Shown here: positions 52,585 through 63,581 of the stretch, one piece after another
How the letters are laid out: each line of letters opens with the position of its first letter
Position numbering within the stretch: position 1 is the first letter of the stretch
Origin: Phialophora verrucosa
Lineage: Eukaryota; Ascomycota; Eurotiomycetes; Chaetothyriales; Herpotrichiellaceae
DNA length: 64,000 nucleotides
Reading direction: 5' to 3'
Assembly: GCA_002099365.1 (NCBI GenBank)
Contig: MSED01000007.1
Location: 1,054,001 to 1,118,000 of the forward strand
The notes under the pieces: model-generated
What the model was told of the DNA's origin: nothing
Seen by the model: the letters and a program-made list of their open reading frames with translations, nothing else
Databases searched by the model: none
Translations under genes and position numbers: made by a program

Positions 52585-53430
52585 ATGGGAGACGCAACAC
52601 TGCAATTGACTATGAACGGCTCGATCCTAGCAGAGCCCTACCACTATCCACATGATGCTTCTTTCAGTCCTGCGACAACCGCGATCGTCGTCATTGATAT
52701 GCAACGGGATTGTAAGAGAACCCGCGTCTCTTTTACTGACAGGAATAAACTGACCAAGTGCCAGTCTGTGAAGTTGGCGGATATTTCGACTGTCAAGGCT
52801 ATGATGTGGAAGATGCTCGAGTCCTGATCCCAGCCATACAGGCACTCCTTTTTGCGGCTCGCGGAGCCGGGTTTCCCGTCTTCTTCACGCGCGAAGGTAT
52901 GGAGCAGCGCACCAAGTATCTGTCACCTGCTGGAAAATGACCGTCTTGCAGGACACAGACCCGACCTTTCCACACTATCAAGTCGTGAACGATTTCGATC
53001 ACGCAACAATCCGCGCCAATTGGGCATCGGCGATCGAGGTCCACTTGGTAGATTCCTCATTCGCGGAGAGCCTGGACACGGTGTTATTCCTGAGTTGGAG
53101 CCACGGCCCGAGGAAGTGATCATTGACAAGCCCGGCAGAGGAGCTTTTGCTCACACGGATTTTGAGCATCTCTTGAAGATTCGTGGGATCAGGAATCTGG
53201 TGTTGTGCGGAGTGACCACCGATGTCTGTGTTTCCACTACCATGCGGGAGGCTAATGACCGCGGCTTCGACTGTCTCCTACTCGAAGACGCAACAGCTGC
53301 TGCAACACCGCAACTGCACAATGCCACTGTTGAGTCTGTCAAGATGGAAGGCGGAATCTTTGGCGCCGTAGCGCAATCAGCTGATGTGGTCCAAGCGATG
53401 ACTCGTGACGAGATCCCGCCCCGAAGATGA
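52585..53430 (+). CDS. Isochorismatase-family cysteine hydrolase
   Basis: A three-exon gene: 52585-52711, 52765-52896 and 52952-53430, 738 nt, 245 residues. All three catalytic residues of the family are present: Asp in VVIDMQRDF (completed by splicing), Lys in IIDKPGRGAF, and Cys in GVTTDVCVSTTMREAND. The block EGHRPDLSTL also follows the fungal subfamily; many bacterial relatives act on biuret, N-carbamoyl compounds or similar amides. Intron removal is required to join the Asp motif to EVGGYFDCQGYD and then to GHRPDL. It ends 22 bases from the stop of ENP2 on the other strand. The likely role is an amidase-type hydrolysis in the same small cluster as the two SDRs (inference). Confidence 0.92.
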
Positions 53431-53452
53431 GGGAGTAATGCTTGGGGCCATT

Positions 53453-55633
53453 TTACATCTTTCTGAAAGTGTTTCCGGATGCACTTCTTCGACCTTGTCC
53501 TCTTGACTCGCTGGCCGAGCCACCATAGAGCTTGTCCGAGGCTTTAGATTTCTTGGTTGGCTCGAACGTTATCACCTTGTCACCGACAGCTCCACCAAAG
53601 CCTGTTCTACGCTGCTTTCTCTCAACAGGCTGGAGATTCTCCGCCCTAGAGCCGAAGGAGCGATCATGAGTCGTTCTCACCGTACTCCTTGCTCCTGATG
53701 ATGTGACACGCATTTGCATCTGATCTCTCTTCTTCTGCTTCTTATTCGGACGACGTTTGTAATCGGCAGTCGATATGCGAGTACCCGTCTTATTCCGGCC
53801 ACCAGAGAAATCGTCTTCGTCTTCTTCTTCTTCTTCATCGCTTGACCCAGGTACCTCGTCAACAGCCTCTTCTTCGACAGCTGTAAGACTTTTCTCTCGG
53901 TCCAGGTTTGAAGCCGGCGCATTGGTGCTTGGGTTAAGTTGCTGAAACTCTCTCGAAGTTTCGTCCACAGCGAAGTCTTCCTCCTGAAACATCCTGGCAA
54001 ATCGAGCATCAGGGAACAGATCTTTGTCATCGGTCTGAGCGGCTGCATTGGCGGCTGCTTCTGCCGGAGCACTGTCGTCGCCACCCTGGGCCAACACACG
54101 CTGGGCCCGCCGCCTCTCATTCTTCTCTTCTCGCTCAAGTATCCTCTCCAGAAATTTGCGATTGACCTTGGCCGTAATCTTCTTCTTGCCCCTGATCCTG
54201 CTCTCCCGCTCTTTGTCGATCTTCGCCTGGACTCGTTTAGCTCTTTCTTCTTCCCAGCTGGTGGGATTTGCGATGAGCCTTGCTTCCTCATACAGACCCT
54301 GAGCGACGAAGAAGCCATGCATGTAGGGACGAAGCAAATTGGTCTTGCCAACCAGATGATCCAGATTGAGCATACGCAGCTGGGGTGGCGTAAGAAATTT
54401 GAAATTGTCGTAGACCTCACCGACCTTTGTTTTTGCGAATGCGTAGGGATCGTTGGGATCGTCAGCCATTTCTTCAACGACGTTGTCCAGGAATGAGCAC
54501 CACTTTGGCGCTGGCCCAAGCTGGGGGATGAAGAACGCGTGCTGTTGTCGGCCTTCGTTAGCTGTCAGGAACATGCCGCTGTCTTTGCACCAAGCCACGC
54601 AGTTAATGTCCACAGCTGGCTCTACCGACGTCCAGGGTGTCCCGTCCAATTCGTCCCACAGCTTCAGAATCCGTCGGTCCGCGGATGCAATCTTGGGTTC
54701 AGTTACCGAGTCTCGAGTTTTGATGCCTTGAGTTAAATATTGCACATACTGAATAGGGTAGCCATAGCCCTGATCTTTCTTGAGAGTGGGTAGCGACGAA
54801 CGAAGGTCGTAAAGATAAATGAGCCCCGAAGACGTTCCAACGGCCATGCTGATGCCGGATCGATGATAGTCGAGCGCCGTGACTTCAGGTCGTCCTTCGA
54901 AGTCTGGGGGAACCGCCAGTGTCGCCACTCGCGCCCTTGAGCGAGTGTCCCAATACTCGACTGTGCCCAGCGAAGTTCCAAATGCCAGCAGATTGTGACT
55001 TCCCTCCGCCACAGTCGCCACATTAACACTTCCGGCTTGTATGCCACCTTGCAACGCCCCGCCGCCCACTGTGTTCAGGTCATCCCCGCCAACATCGACT
55101 TCGAACTCGCTCATAAACCTTCCCAGCTCAAGATTAAACCTGAAAACTTCACCCATCCCATTTTCGTTGACGCCAACCGCAGGTACAAGCAGCTCCGTAT
55201 TGTTTCTGTCATACGCAAGGTCGCGGCCGTAGCGAGGGATTCGAAGCGACTCGTGGCATCCGCCCGGGGTGTGAAACTCCAGTGAACGATCCTCCTGCAG
55301 ATGAACAGTCTTGGAGTAGTCGGTAGAGAGGAAAATGAAGGTCTTGTTCAGTGTGTTTGTGTGTCTCGCCCAGGACAGCGCAAGATTTGGCAGATAATGG
55401 GTGTGGATTTGTGGCTTGTATGTACCGGTGCTCATAACCCATTCTCCGTCTTCACTGATCCGTACACATTGGCTGGCTTCCTCGAACTCGAAGTCCTGCA
55501 ACAGCTCGACACGATTTGCATACTCGGGGTCTTTCTTGCGTTTCTGCCGCTGGGAAAGCCAGTCTGGGAGGTTGCGATTTGTGGATGGCCCAGCCACCGT
55601 GTAGACGGGGACAGTACTGTTGGTGAGTCTCAT
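53453..55633 (-). CDS. ENP2: Ribosome biogenesis protein Enp2 (NOL10)
   Basis: A 726-residue intronless protein from the ATG at 55633 (MRLTNSTVPVYTVAG); the frame extends 27 codons upstream, but this Met gives the canonical start. The N-terminal two-thirds is a WD40-type propeller (YANRVELLQDFEFEEAS, FGTSLGTVEYWDTRSRA, SSGLIYLYDLRS, RILKLWDELDG). The C-terminal third has the NUC153 motif (DARFARMFQEEDFAVD) and a long Lys/Arg- and acid-rich tail. Enp2 acts in the nucleolus in 18S rRNA maturation within the 90S pre-ribosome. It is tail-to-tail with the hydrolase gene. Confidence 0.95.
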   Translation of the reverse strand: MRLTNSTVPVYTVAGPSTNRNLPDWLSQRQKRKKDPEYANRVELLQDFEFEEASQCVRISEDGEWVMSTGTYKPQIHTHYLPNLALSWARHTNTLNKTFIFLSTDYSKTVHLQEDRSLEFHTPGGCHESLRIPRYGRDLAYDRNNTELLVPAVGVNENGMGEVFRFNLELGRFMSEFEVDVGGDDLNTVGGGALQGGIQAGSVNVATVAEGSHNLLAFGTSLGTVEYWDTRSRARVATLAVPPDFEGRPEVTALDYHRSGISMAVGTSSGLIYLYDLRSSLPTLKKDQGYGYPIQYVQYLTQGIKTRDSVTEPKIASADRRILKLWDELDGTPWTSVEPAVDINCVAWCKDSGMFLTANEGRQQHAFFIPQLGPAPKWCSFLDNVVEEMADDPNDPYAFAKTKVGEVYDNFKFLTPPQLRMLNLDHLVGKTNLLRPYMHGFFVAQGLYEEARLIANPTSWEEERAKRVQAKIDKERESRIRGKKKITAKVNRKFLERILEREEKNERRRAQRVLAQGGDDSAPAEAAANAAAQTDDKDLFPDARFARMFQEEDFAVDETSREFQQLNPSTNAPASNLDREKSLTAVEEEAVDEVPGSSDEEEEEDEDDFSGGRNKTGTRISTADYKRRPNKKQKKRDQMQMRVTSSGARSTVRTTHDRSFGSRAENLQPVERKQRRTGFGGAVGDKVITFEPTKKSKASDKLYGGSASESRGQGRRSASGNTFRKM

Positions 55634-56171
55634 GCTGGACGAAGGCAGCAAGGTTATCGTGTAAACATGGTGACAGGTACAGGTGAAGTAGCCTGCTTTT
55701 GTTAGCTCACACAAACGGCGTGAAGGGCGTGCTAGGAAAATCGATACTTACCTGGTAGCACTCGAAAGATTTTGCGGAATCGACAGTGGCAATTTTGCAA
55801 GAGAGCGCGAGTCACGTGCACGGTGGGCGTCCTTCGTCTCTCGCGTGTTTCGTTCATTTCATCTGACCATCCACTCCCATCAACACCAGAGCTGGCCTCT
55901 CTACTGACTTGATTGCATCACTCGTCTTCAGGGTCAAGACGTCGATGTTCATTCCAGCTTGCTGCACGCCGTATCCACGAGACATCCGGCTGTGCGTTCC
56001 CATCGTTGAGGACAGCACCTTCGCTTCCGCCTCAGCCCTGGACCTCCAGTGGATTCGCCAGTCCGTCTAGAATACTTGAACTCGCTTGTGCAATGCGCCT
56101 AAAAGCCCAACATCTCATATTGTCGCGCTATTGTCGACATCTCATACTCGTTGCCCCCAACGGCTGACGAA
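55634..56171. promoter_or_regulatory. Divergent region ENP2/SSN2
   Basis: A 538-base head-to-head interval that should hold both promoters. No specific site is assigned. Confidence 0.45.
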
Positions 56172-59100
56172 ATGAATGCCACATTGGACTTTCCAAGTAA
56201 CTGTCCCACCAATGTGTACACCCTTGTAGGTTGAGGCTCTGCCCATCAGTCGCAGAGCTAACATGCAGACAGAATGACTTTGGCGAGATAGCCTACATCG
56301 TATGCACAGCAGCTAACCCTCCGACACACGACCCTTCAGCATTTGCCGCCACGACTGAGAATATCCTTGCCCGGCTTCGAGCAACTGAACGCCAGTTTAG
56401 GGAAAATTCTATTCTTGCTGCCCTCGATGTCGAAGCCCGTCAGCTGTTTACCTTCTACAAGAAGGTCGACATCACCGCCCCGAAGGATCAGAAGGCCCTG
56501 CTGATGAAGTTTGGTTTCGTCCTTCGAAGCAACAGTTGCACCATTGCGTATAAGACTGCTGCTCGCCTGCCAGATTTGATGAAGCCAGAGCAAGCTCGCC
56601 TGTACCGATTGTTCATTACCGCCATCGTATCTAGCGTCAAGCTCTTACCTGTCGGTGATACTGGCCTTCAACCGGTTGGACCCAACCTCTACTTGGTTGA
56701 GACCGCCCCATCAACGACCGAGCACCACCATTTTGCAGAAAAAAGGACATGGGTCCTCTATCGCATACACTTGCAGGTGGTCCCCAATGGACATATTGTC
56801 TTGATGATTGCGAAAGACAACAGACTCTCATTTTTGCCCATTCGTCATTGTCTTGCCGGAACCGATGCGGGTGCCCGCAACTCGGACTTCAGAGCCGTCT
56901 ACCTCGCTCCGATCGGGTGCATTGCGCGAGTATCACGATCAAAACTCTCTTCTCAGATGAATGTCAGTGGGGACACGGCCGAAGAACACAGCAGCCAGAC
57001 CCCGTTCTCCAATGCTCGAAGAGAAATGTGGAGAAATCTACTCCCCTTATGGCTGGAAGACCATATGAATAGCGGTGTCGAAATATCGGATGTCTTGTGG
57101 ATCGAAGCCGAAGTGCCTGTTGAAGAATTGGGCCGCTTCTCGAACGGGAATCAGGGAGACGTAACAAATGCAGAAGGTGCCTTGGAGGACTCAATCACCT
57201 GGAGACCGGTATTTTGGCCCGAAAACCTCTGCTTTATCCTTGACGGTGACTCGGCGGCACAAGCGAGCATCATCGATGTTGATGACGACCCCATGCAGTT
57301 CGTACGAGACTGGATTCTCGGTATCGGCAGAGCCGCGCCCAAGATCGAAACTGGACGCCACGACGTGAAGGAGGATGAAGAGGACGAACCGTTGTTTGCC
57401 GATGAGGGAGCATTTGACGATCCCGAACACTTCCAACCATTTGGACCCCCCGCCTTTCCCGCTAGTCAAACAATATACCCCACTCCGCCTGATGTAGGTA
57501 TCACCCACCCGACACCAGGCTTCTCCTCTGTCGACGGGGCTGCGATGACTCCAGCCAATCCGCCCGGCGGCTCTACTGAGTTGGTCCAACAACAGGATGA
57601 GGAAATGCCAGACTTTGACGATGTGCCACCGGCGAGTGGGATGTCCGGATACTATGATGAAGATCTCTTTGAAGAAATGCCGGACGACAACTTCGGCGCG
57701 GAAGCAAATGGCGACGAACCTAATTGGGACTTCTTCGATGATCCAGGCGTCCAACCTAAGCAGTCGCGCAGCACGAGCCACGGTCGGAAAGAAGGCTCCA
57801 CGAGTCGTGGCGAACCCAAGCAAGAGAGATTCGACGCTGACGATGCGAAAACTAATGGAGGCCAACTTTTGGACCCCCTGAACCCCGTCAAGAATGAAAT
57901 ATTTCCCGTGGATGATTCGCTACACGTCACAACAGGTATCCAGTCGCAGATGCCTCCAAGTCCAACTCCCGCCCGGGACAATGTGCTATCGACAACCGAT
58001 AATAAGACACTTCGAAGCCCGCCCAGACCAGCACCTCCTTTGTGGAATAGCGGGCAAGGCAAGAATACTACTTCGACCGGCGACGCTCGGCGCCGTTCAT
58101 CGATCTATGACAGTGCCAAAGCGCTCCATTCAATCCCGATACACGATAGCCGATATGATGCAGAAGGAGACTATTGGTTTAATCCGTTGCCAGCTGATTC
58201 TCAGGTGAAAGTGCGGCCCAAACCCAGCTCGATGTTCCAGAGACCTCCTTCTAGTCCATCTGAGAGTGACAGCTCAATGACCAGTTCCAGTCAGTCGCCG
58301 AAGGCCAGTGATCCAGGCAAGGTTGCGCCTCCGCTTGTTCGACAATGGACCCATTACGATCCGAATTCGCAAGACGCCACCAGCCACCAGAAAGAGCTTG
58401 ACAAGAAGACCATTCGGCAAGAAGTCCAACAGATCCTAGGTCTTCTGAAACCGGGCCTGGTGGAACCTCCTTCTGCAGCTGATTTCCAACTGGATGAACG
58501 CGATGATTATCAAGCTCCTCTTCTAACCTCGCAGAAATCCCAGCACGTGGCCCAAGTGCTGGTTGATCAAATGTCCCAGACATCTCTGCTTGCTCATGGA
58601 GAATATCAGGCTGACATGCGGATTCTCTCTGACGAGAGTATCGAGATAAACGTTGATCTGAGCGGAATCAATACTTCTGCAAGCCCCTCGAACTTGTTCC
58701 AACTCACGAACCTCAAAGCCGATCCCAACAGCCCAAGGCTTCAAGGGCGTGTGACCAGGATCAAGCCGAGTCAGATATGTGTAAAGCGAATCGAGCGGCC
58801 TCTTACCGCAAACATATCCATATTGGATTTCTGGGATACTCTTAACCTCCAGCCTGCCAACGGCCCAAAACATGTTACCGCATTTTGCATACACCCACGT
58901 CCGGCAAATATTAGAGATGGAAGTCTTAACCTGTTGCAGAGACTTTCAGATTCTTACGTCACTTGTGCTCTTGGAACTCATACTATTGGAAACCTGCCTG
59001 GTGTTACTGATGACGGATTGATATCCTGGAACGCGGATGGCCTAGGGGAACGCAATCTGCTTCAAAGCACAACCATGCTCGGTAGCTCTCTTGCGGCGGC

Positions 59101-60379
59101 GGCGAGCATAAGTGGCACCATCGTTGTCTACATGGTTAGTAGAGGTGAGAGTCCCATGGCATATCTAGAGATGTGCATTGCATTCTACAATCTCTTCGAA
59201 TCTTTCTCAAAGGCTCGCACCAACAGTCTGGGTGTTTCGGACCTTCAGTTGCAAGTCATCCCACAGAGTTTCATTGCAAATGCGGAGACTCTCGTTATCC
59301 GTCCGCAGACCGCCTATCTCAAGCTGGCCATCGAGGTCTACAACCGGCTTCCCCCGCAGGACCTTGCGGAACATCCATCTGCTTGCGGATCGGCTGTCGT
59401 CCTTTCCAGGTCAGAGAATACCGTGCGCCTACAATTGTCACCGACATATGTTTCGCCATTGGAGAAGAATGGCCCTTGTCTTCACCTGGCATACTCTATG
59501 AGTCTGGATAAGAAGTGGCTTGCCGCAGTTTGGACGGATGAGCTAGGCCAGATCGCGCTTAGCATGTCTTATTGTTTTCATATGCGTGAGTCAGGCCGAA
59601 GGAGGCCCAGACATGAGATTTTCAAAGAGATGTGGGAAATTTCTCAAGATCTCATGAGCAAAGTTCGTGGAACATGGCAGCTAGCTGTTGTAAGGCACGG
59701 CTACTACGAACCAGCGGAGATACTGGAGTGGCATCAAATTGTCGACCTTTCCTCGGCGCCCCAGAGACAATGCCTCCTATTCCTCCTTTCCATCCAGCAG
59801 CAGCCCGAGCTGGCAGTGCTCCCGCCACCAGCGCAAGGGAAAGGTCCCCTGGTCGGTGCGCACAACCAGTATGGGACCCCCGCCTCAACGCCGCAAGCCA
59901 GCATGACGTCTCCGGACCAGGTTGTTCCCGCAACGCCCACGCCGGGTGGTAGCTCGATCGTGAATGCTTCAACTCCTCCTGATCCCGGATTCGACCCAAA
60001 TGCCGAGAGCGATCTTAGAGTATTCGATCCATCAGAAGAAAGTTGGGGAATAATTCTCCCATATGGCGCCAATCAGTCCAAGAGTATGACAGAGTTTAGT
60101 CCCTCGCAGGTCACAGGATTCCTCCTAAAACGCCGAGGGCCTAGAGGCGAGGACGGATATAACATGATCGAGATCAGCCTAATCAGGTCGATAACTCGAA
60201 CGACTAACAAAGCTAACGAGATTGCGTCGGACGAGGTACTGGAAGATGTGATCAAACAATATCGCGGCCTTGTAACTCTCGGGGCTAGTCGAGGCTGCGT
60301 GGACCCGAATTGCGAATGCCTTCCCTGGCATATAGCGACAGCGATTCGAAGCGCCCGCATACTTGAGCAGGCCATGTAA
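56172..60379 (+). CDS. SSN2: Mediator kinase-module subunit Med13 (Ssn2/Srb9)
   Basis: A two-exon gene: 56172-56225 and 56273-60379, 4,161 nt, 1,386 residues. Exon 1 supplies MNATLDFPSNCPTNVYTL, the expected short Med13 N-terminus, joined to NDFGEIAYIVCTAANPP. The N-terminal conserved domain is at about residues 1-360, a long disordered acidic/Ser-rich middle follows, and the C-terminal PIWI-like domain (LRS-type) spans the last roughly 500 residues (ISILDFWDTLNLQPANGPK, CALGTHTIGNLPG, CLHLAYSMSLDKKWLAAVW, and CLPWHIATAIR near the end). Med13 links the Cdk8 kinase module to core Mediator and represses transcription. Its size fits filamentous fungi. Confidence 0.88.
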
Positions 60380-61367
60380 GCCAGGCAACGGTTCGCGAGG
60401 TGCATTAGCACGGGTCGCCAACGTCTACGAGTAGGTGGAATGCTCTCGGACACGCACGTCCGACAAAACGTCCAGCTGCGAAGTGGGCCGGTTTCGGAGC
60501 ACCTCCTACTGTATCCAGCCACCATGGGGACCCGTTCGCACTAAGCAATCACGTTGACTTTTTGCAAATTCGAATAGCGTCTTCCTTGGCAATACATCCG
60601 AACTCTGCGACTAGATTCATCACAGACCACTATGGAGTACGGGCCTGGGATGCACTGGGTATCGCCCTCCGAGCAGCGCCCAGCGTAGCGACCTCCTCGG
60701 CGCTGTCTTGATCTGGTGGCTAACGGAAAGGCATGCCGAAAGAGTGCTAGCAGGCAAGCCCAGCCGAATCTGATTAGATCACGACTGCGCGATTAGATGC
60801 CAGCTATGTCAGATCGTCAGCTTCCAAGGCCCTCCGCGCTCGCCCAAGCTAGCAAGCTCCCCAGTTCCTGGACTCCTCTCTCCTCCGAATCTCGATGCCC
60901 CCGACGTCGCGACTCTAAGTACTCGGAACGGGAGGCAACGATTTCAGATCACACCCTCAGCGATCACTTGGCATTTACGCCTGTGCACTTGAGCTCCGTC
61001 ATTGCCCCCGCTTTTCGACGAAAAATTCTTCATCTGATAAGATTATGTTACCCAATGGCCACCCTCTTGACCCCCACATTCCCGTCGCCCAAGGCTGCAG
61101 GGTGGCATCATGCTATCAAGCGAGGTCACCATTTACGATGGTTGCCCGTCAGCTTGGCCTCGAAATTGCTCCTGGCACTCGCTGTTCCAGCTCTGTGCTA
61201 CTACCTTGAAAAAAGGTTCGACCTGAAAGTCACTCTCACGGCGCTTCCGAGTCAGAGTCAAGAGTGGATCACTTCTCTCGAATACAATAACCTCTTTCTC
61301 CTCCCCCTGTAGATGTCTTCTCCCCTCTCTGTTCTTGATTTTGGAAGGCTACCTTGATCGCTCAGAC
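60380..61367. promoter_or_regulatory. Upstream region of the siderophore transporter
   Basis: Nearly 1 kb between SSN2 and the transporter. It contains an iron-repressor-type GATA site at 61032-61040. A 171-codon plus-strand frame (60797-61312) covers part of it but looks like leader sequence. Confidence 0.5.
61032..61040 (+). promoter_or_regulatory. Iron-responsive GATA site (SreA/Fep1-type)
   Basis: atctgataa exactly fits the extended ATCWGATAA element bound by fungal iron-regulatory GATA repressors (SreA, Sre1, Fep1). It lies about 330 bases upstream of the siderophore transporter start, where repression under iron-replete conditions would be expected. Confidence 0.65.
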
Positions 61368-63173
61368 ATGGCTGCACCTGAGTTTAAAAGCTCTCTGTCC
61401 GACGACTCGCACGCCCAGGCTCATGATTTCCCAGGCGAGCCGAAGATTGCAGAGGGCAATGGCCCCGACTACGCTGCTCAACAAACCTCAGGCCGTCGTC
61501 AATCCATCGTCGAAGCAGAGAAATCCCCTGGTGTCGTAAGGATCGAAGCCATCAACGAAGTCCTTACCAGGAGGGACCGCCTGTTTCTCTTCATTGGAGT
61601 ATTCCTTATCGCCTATGCTTATGGACTGGATGGCACCGTTCGGTATACCTATCAGGCCACAGCTACGGCTTCCATGGGCCATCATTCTTTGCTAGCCACG
61701 GTGAACACGCTCCGAGCAGTCATTGCGGCGGCGGCGCAACCGACGGCGGCCAAAATCGCCGATGTTTTTGGCCGTCTGGAACTGGTGTTTGTCAGTGTGG
61801 TCTTCTACGTCGTTGGGACAATTATCGAAGCATCCGCGACCAACATCAACTCCTTCCTCGGAGGTGCAGTTCTCTACCAAGTCGGCTATACATGCGTTAT
61901 CCTGCTCGTCGAGGTGATCGTTGCGGACATCACTTCCCTCCGAGCCCGACTCTTCTTCAGCTATATCCCTGCACTTCCATTCTTGATTAACACCTGGATC
62001 AGCGGCAATGTTACGTCAGCCGTCCTGGGCGCGACGACCTGGAAATGGGGCATCGGCATGTGGTGCATCATCTATCCAGTTTGTGCCCTCCCACTCATGC
62101 TTGCCTTGTGGTCCGTTGGGCGACGTGCCCGCAAAGCCGGCGTGTTGGAGAAGTACAAGACACCCTACCAGATGTTGGGCGCCAGAGGGCTGACAGTCGA
62201 GCTTTTCTGGGCACTGGACCTCCCTGGAATCATCCTATTGATCGCCGTCTTTGCCCTCATTTTGGTGCCCCTGACCATTGCTGGTGGAAACACTTCCTCC
62301 TGGAACACGGCACACGTCATTGCTCCTCTTGTGATCGGCTTCTTGTGCATTCCAGTCTTCATCTTCTGGGAGATGAGAGCACCACGTCCGCTTGTGCCGT
62401 TCCATCTCCTGAAAGACCGTGGTGTCTGGGGAGCCTTGGGAATTGCCTGTACCTTGAACTTTGCATGGTACATGCAAGGAGATTATCTCTACACCGTTCT
62501 CATTGTTGCGTTTGACTTCAGCATCATGGGTGCGACAAGAATATCTTCTTTGTACAGCTTCTGCTCGGTGGTCACGGGCTTCCTGTTGGGCATGGTCGTC
62601 TACAAGGTCCGACGGCTGAAGTGGTTCATCGTGGCTGGAACTTGTCTCTTCCTGGTTGCTTTTGGCCTCCTGATCCACTACCGTGGGTCCACGACCTCGT
62701 CTGCACAATCAGGAGTTATTGGCGCTCAAGTACTCCTCGGCATCGCTGGAGGTATGTTTCCGTATCCAGCTCAAGCGTCGATCCAAGCGGCTACCAAGCA
62801 TGAACACGTTGCCGTCATTACTGGACTATATCTTGCGACCTACAACGTGGGCTCTGCCTTGGGCGGTGCGATTTCGGGCACCATCTGGACCAATGTTCTG
62901 CCGCAACAACTCGAGGAGAATCTCGCTCCGTTCGGCAACGCGACTCTCGCTTCCTTAACTTATGCCGATCCCTTCACGATCGCCGATCTCTATCCAGCAG
63001 GCACCCCCGTCAGAACCGCAATCATCGGCTCGTACCAACATGCGCAAAGGCTGCTTTGCATTACGGGCATCTGCCTTTGTACGGTCTTGATCGGTTTCTC
63101 ACTCTGTCTCAGAAACCCTAAGCTCGGCGACGAACAGAGTTTGCCAGACGCGGAAGAGAATGTCGTTCGCTGA
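61368..63173 (+). CDS. MFS siderophore-iron transporter
   Basis: A 601-residue intronless protein from the ATG at 61368 (MAAPEFKSSLSDDSHAQ); the longer frame begins with TTG. It has about 14 hydrophobic segments, the pattern of the Arn/Sit1/Mir siderophore-iron-transporter family. Signatures include LIAYAYGLDGTVRYTYQ at the first segment, AAQPTAAKIADVFGRLE (the loop with D-x-F-G-R), TSLRARLFFSYIPALPFLI and TTWKWGIGMWCIIYP. It imports ferric siderophores across the plasma membrane; the siderophore type cannot be read from sequence. A GATA iron-repressor site lies upstream, in line with iron control. Confidence 0.93.
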   Translation: MAAPEFKSSLSDDSHAQAHDFPGEPKIAEGNGPDYAAQQTSGRRQSIVEAEKSPGVVRIEAINEVLTRRDRLFLFIGVFLIAYAYGLDGTVRYTYQATATASMGHHSLLATVNTLRAVIAAAAQPTAAKIADVFGRLELVFVSVVFYVVGTIIEASATNINSFLGGAVLYQVGYTCVILLVEVIVADITSLRARLFFSYIPALPFLINTWISGNVTSAVLGATTWKWGIGMWCIIYPVCALPLMLALWSVGRRARKAGVLEKYKTPYQMLGARGLTVELFWALDLPGIILLIAVFALILVPLTIAGGNTSSWNTAHVIAPLVIGFLCIPVFIFWEMRAPRPLVPFHLLKDRGVWGALGIACTLNFAWYMQGDYLYTVLIVAFDFSIMGATRISSLYSFCSVVTGFLLGMVVYKVRRLKWFIVAGTCLFLVAFGLLIHYRGSTTSSAQSGVIGAQVLLGIAGGMFPYPAQASIQAATKHEHVAVITGLYLATYNVGSALGGAISGTIWTNVLPQQLEENLAPFGNATLASLTYADPFTIADLYPAGTPVRTAIIGSYQHAQRLLCITGICLCTVLIGFSLCLRNPKLGDEQSLPDAEENVVR

Positions 63174-63581
63174 GAAGGTGGAAGCCCGCATGTGATAATG
63201 GAAGGGTGACTGAGGACATAGCCCCCCGGGGGCCCATGGCTCTGTTGATTGTGACGGACATCACGCGAGAGAAACACATGTGTATACTATAGTATTACCT
63301 GGTCTGTGTAGTAATCCAACATTGTGTAGACAAGAGAATGCCATAATACTTAGTTGAGAGCAAGAGGGTCATCTTCCCAAGCTTTTCTAGGAAAAGCGGC
63401 GGCATTCCGAGCTCAAATGAGGCAAGTATGTGATGCCGCTCTAGCAGTCGAGGCGCAAATTGATGCCCAGTTGGCATGATTGACTACATACACTTCCTCG
63501 AACGCCAACCTGCAAGCCCGTCGCCAACAGAAATTTCTCCGCCGGCGTGTAGAACGCTCTTCACACACAGGAGAGCGTGCT
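63174..63581. promoter_or_regulatory. Interval between siderophore transporter and MRM2-like gene
   Basis: A 408-base interval holding the transporter 3' end and the methyltransferase promoter. No other feature was recognised. Confidence 0.4.

Noticed and set aside
60797..61312. 171-codon plus-strand ORF upstream of the siderophore transporter
   Set aside because: No recognisable domain, composition like random leader DNA, and it contains the predicted GATA regulatory site; treated as promoter/5' leader.
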